Origin: an uncultured Brevibacterium sp.
GTDB taxonomy: Bacteria; Actinomycetota; Actinomycetes; Actinomycetales; Brevibacteriaceae
Direction: 5' to 3'
Assembly (NCBI GenBank): GCA_943914815.1
Contig: CALUDL010000095.1
Span: 1-6,128, forward strand
DNA: 6,128 nucleotides
Under the pieces are notes generated by a model. That model searched no databases, was not told the DNA's origin, and worked only from the letters and a program-made list of their open reading frames with translations. Made by a program: the position numbers and the translations under genes. Every line of letters begins with the position of its first letter. The stretch's first letter is position 1. Positions 5,271 to 6,128 of the stretch are shown piece by piece.

Positions 5271-6119
5271 ATGAATGCTGCTGAGCTGGCTGCCGCTCAC
5301 GGGCTCGAACGAGTCGGGGCGCGGCCGTCACTGTGGGAATACCTCCGGGAAGTGTGGCGCCGACGCGATTTCACATTTTCATTGGCGCTCTACCGTATCC
5401 GTTCGGAAAACCAGAGAAACCGTTTGGGCATGCTGTGGGTGCTGTTGCGCCCCATTTTCTCGGCCCTCATCTACGGCCTGGTATTCGGATTCATTTTGGC
5501 TGGGTCACGACCCGACAACTTCGTCCCCTACCTGGTGATCGGCGTGTTCAGCATGGAGTTTTTCAACTCCTCCATGAACGTGGGCGGAAAATCCATCATC
5601 CACAACATGTCCCTGGTGCAGTCCCTGCCGTTCCCACGCGCAGTCCTGCCTATCGCCACGGTGATGCAAAACCTCATCAACTTCACCCCCACGTTGGCGC
5701 TGATGATCATCATTGCGATCTTTGGTGGCGCTCGCCCGCACGTGACCTGGCTGCTGCTGATCCCCCTGGTGGGGATCTTCTGGGTGTTCAACCAGGGCGT
5801 TGCGTTCATCTTCGCGCGCCTCACCGTCCACTTTCGGGACTTAAGCCAGATCACCCCCTACATTTCACGCATGGTCTTTTACACCTCGGGCGTGTTCTTT
5901 GACCCGCAACCACGCCTTGAAGGACGCCCCGTGCTCAGCGCAATCTTCGACTGGCACCCCATGTACGAAATGCTGTCACTGGCCCGCGGAATTATCCTGG
6001 AGGAGTACTCAATCCCGTGGGACTACTGGTGGAGGTTCGGCATCTGGGCGACTGTCGTCATCTCAATCGCCACGTGGTTCTTCTGGAAGGCGGAGGAGCG
6101 TTATGGACGAGAAGACTAA
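5271..6119 (+). CDS. ABC-2 polysaccharide/teichoic-acid export permease (Wzm/TagG/RfbD type)
   Basis: This is the transmembrane subunit of an ABC exporter that moves lipid-linked glycan across the cytoplasmic membrane. In actinobacteria relatives export galactan or other cell-wall polysaccharides, and in Firmicutes wall teichoic acid. The 282-aa length is typical. An amphipathic, Arg-rich N-terminal stretch (20-45) precedes the family motif RNRLGMLWVLLRPIFS (49-64), which leads into TM1. Other family-like blocks are LPFPRAVLPIA (119-129), HFRDLSQI (187-194), FYTSGVFFDP (203-212) and FDWHPMYEM (226-234). About six TM segments lie near 56-78, 86-105, 125-150, 158-182, 195-212 and 255-272. The ATG at 5271 has no clear SD. 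It is preceded by a 6-codon open frame (5254-5274) whose TGA overlaps the start. The gene overlaps the next by 17 bp, as expected for a permease-ATPase pair. Specific cargo cannot be told from this subunit. Confidence 0.92.
   Translation: MNAAELAAAHGLERVGARPSLWEYLREVWRRRDFTFSLALYRIRSENQRNRLGMLWVLLRPIFSALIYGLVFGFILAGSRPDNFVPYLVIGVFSMEFFNSSMNVGGKSIIHNMSLVQSLPFPRAVLPIATVMQNLINFTPTLALMIIIAIFGGARPHVTWLLLIPLVGIFWVFNQGVAFIFARLTVHFRDLSQITPYISRMVFYTSGVFFDPQPRLEGRPVLSAIFDWHPMYEMLSLARGIILEEYSIPWDYWWRFGIWATVVISIATWFFWKAEERYGRED
6092..6098 (+). promoter_or_regulatory. Shine-Dalgarno inside the permease gene for the overlapping gene
   Basis: GGAGGAG lies 4 nt before the ATG at 6103, inside the last codons of the permease. 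It is the strongest SD in this part of the window and supports translation of the overlapping frame. Confidence 0.75.
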
Positions 6120-6128
6120 CCCGGAAAC
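6103..6128 (+). CDS. Start of overlapping gene, probably the exporter ATPase (runs off right edge)
   Basis: Only eight full codons are visible (MDEKTNPE), starting at an ATG with a strong SD and overlapping the permease end by 17 bp in another frame. The residues themselves show no motif. Assignment as the Wzt/TagH/RfbE-type ATP-binding subunit rests on context: ABC-2 glycan-export permeases are normally followed by their ATPase in a coupled pair. A glycosyltransferase is the main alternative. Confidence 0.55.

Overview
The window looks like chromosomal sequence from a moderately GC-rich actinobacterium. The protein styles (class II fructose-bisphosphate aldolase, UMF1-type MFS permease, AGCS amino-acid carrier, rhodocoxin-reductase-like flavoprotein, Wzm/TagG-type ABC permease) and a CRP/GlxR-like operator fit that group. 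A member of Micrococcales is my best guess, but this is inference from recognised protein families, not from any search.

Layout. (1) 1-638, minus: N-terminal part of a UMF1-family MFS permease that runs off the left edge. (2) 639-802: divergent intergenic region. (3) 803-1825, plus: complete class II fructose-bisphosphate aldolase. (4) 1826-2231: 406-bp gap between convergent genes. It has no convincing gene but is crowded with secondary structure: a perfect 27-bp stem-loop, a plus-strand intrinsic terminator, a cluster of 12-bp repeats that can fold into a large nested hairpin, and a textbook minus-strand terminator. (5) 2232-3785, minus: AGCS sodium:alanine/glycine symporter, 517 aa from its SD-supported start. 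(6) 3786-3937: divergent regulatory region with a CRP/GlxR-like site over the symporter's candidate -35 and a palindrome downstream of it. (7) 3938-5212, plus: FAD-dependent oxidoreductase with a pentapeptide-repeat linker and a shortened NAD(P) domain. (8) 5271-6119, plus: ABC-2 polysaccharide-export permease. (9) 6103-6128, plus: the first codons of an overlapping gene, presumably the partner ATPase.

The genes do not form one pathway. The aldolase is central glycolysis/gluconeogenesis. The UMF1 permease and AGCS carrier are membrane transporters with their own promoters. The flavoprotein is an orphan reductase with no ferredoxin, Rieske or P450 partner in view. The permease and the gene starting at 6103 are the front of a translationally coupled envelope-glycan export operon.

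I do not see a defence system, mobile element, CRISPR array, RNA gene or clearly undescribed multi-gene system. The most unusual material is the repeat-dense 1826-2231 gap, the operator-rich 3786-3937 region, and the atypical architecture of the flavoprotein.
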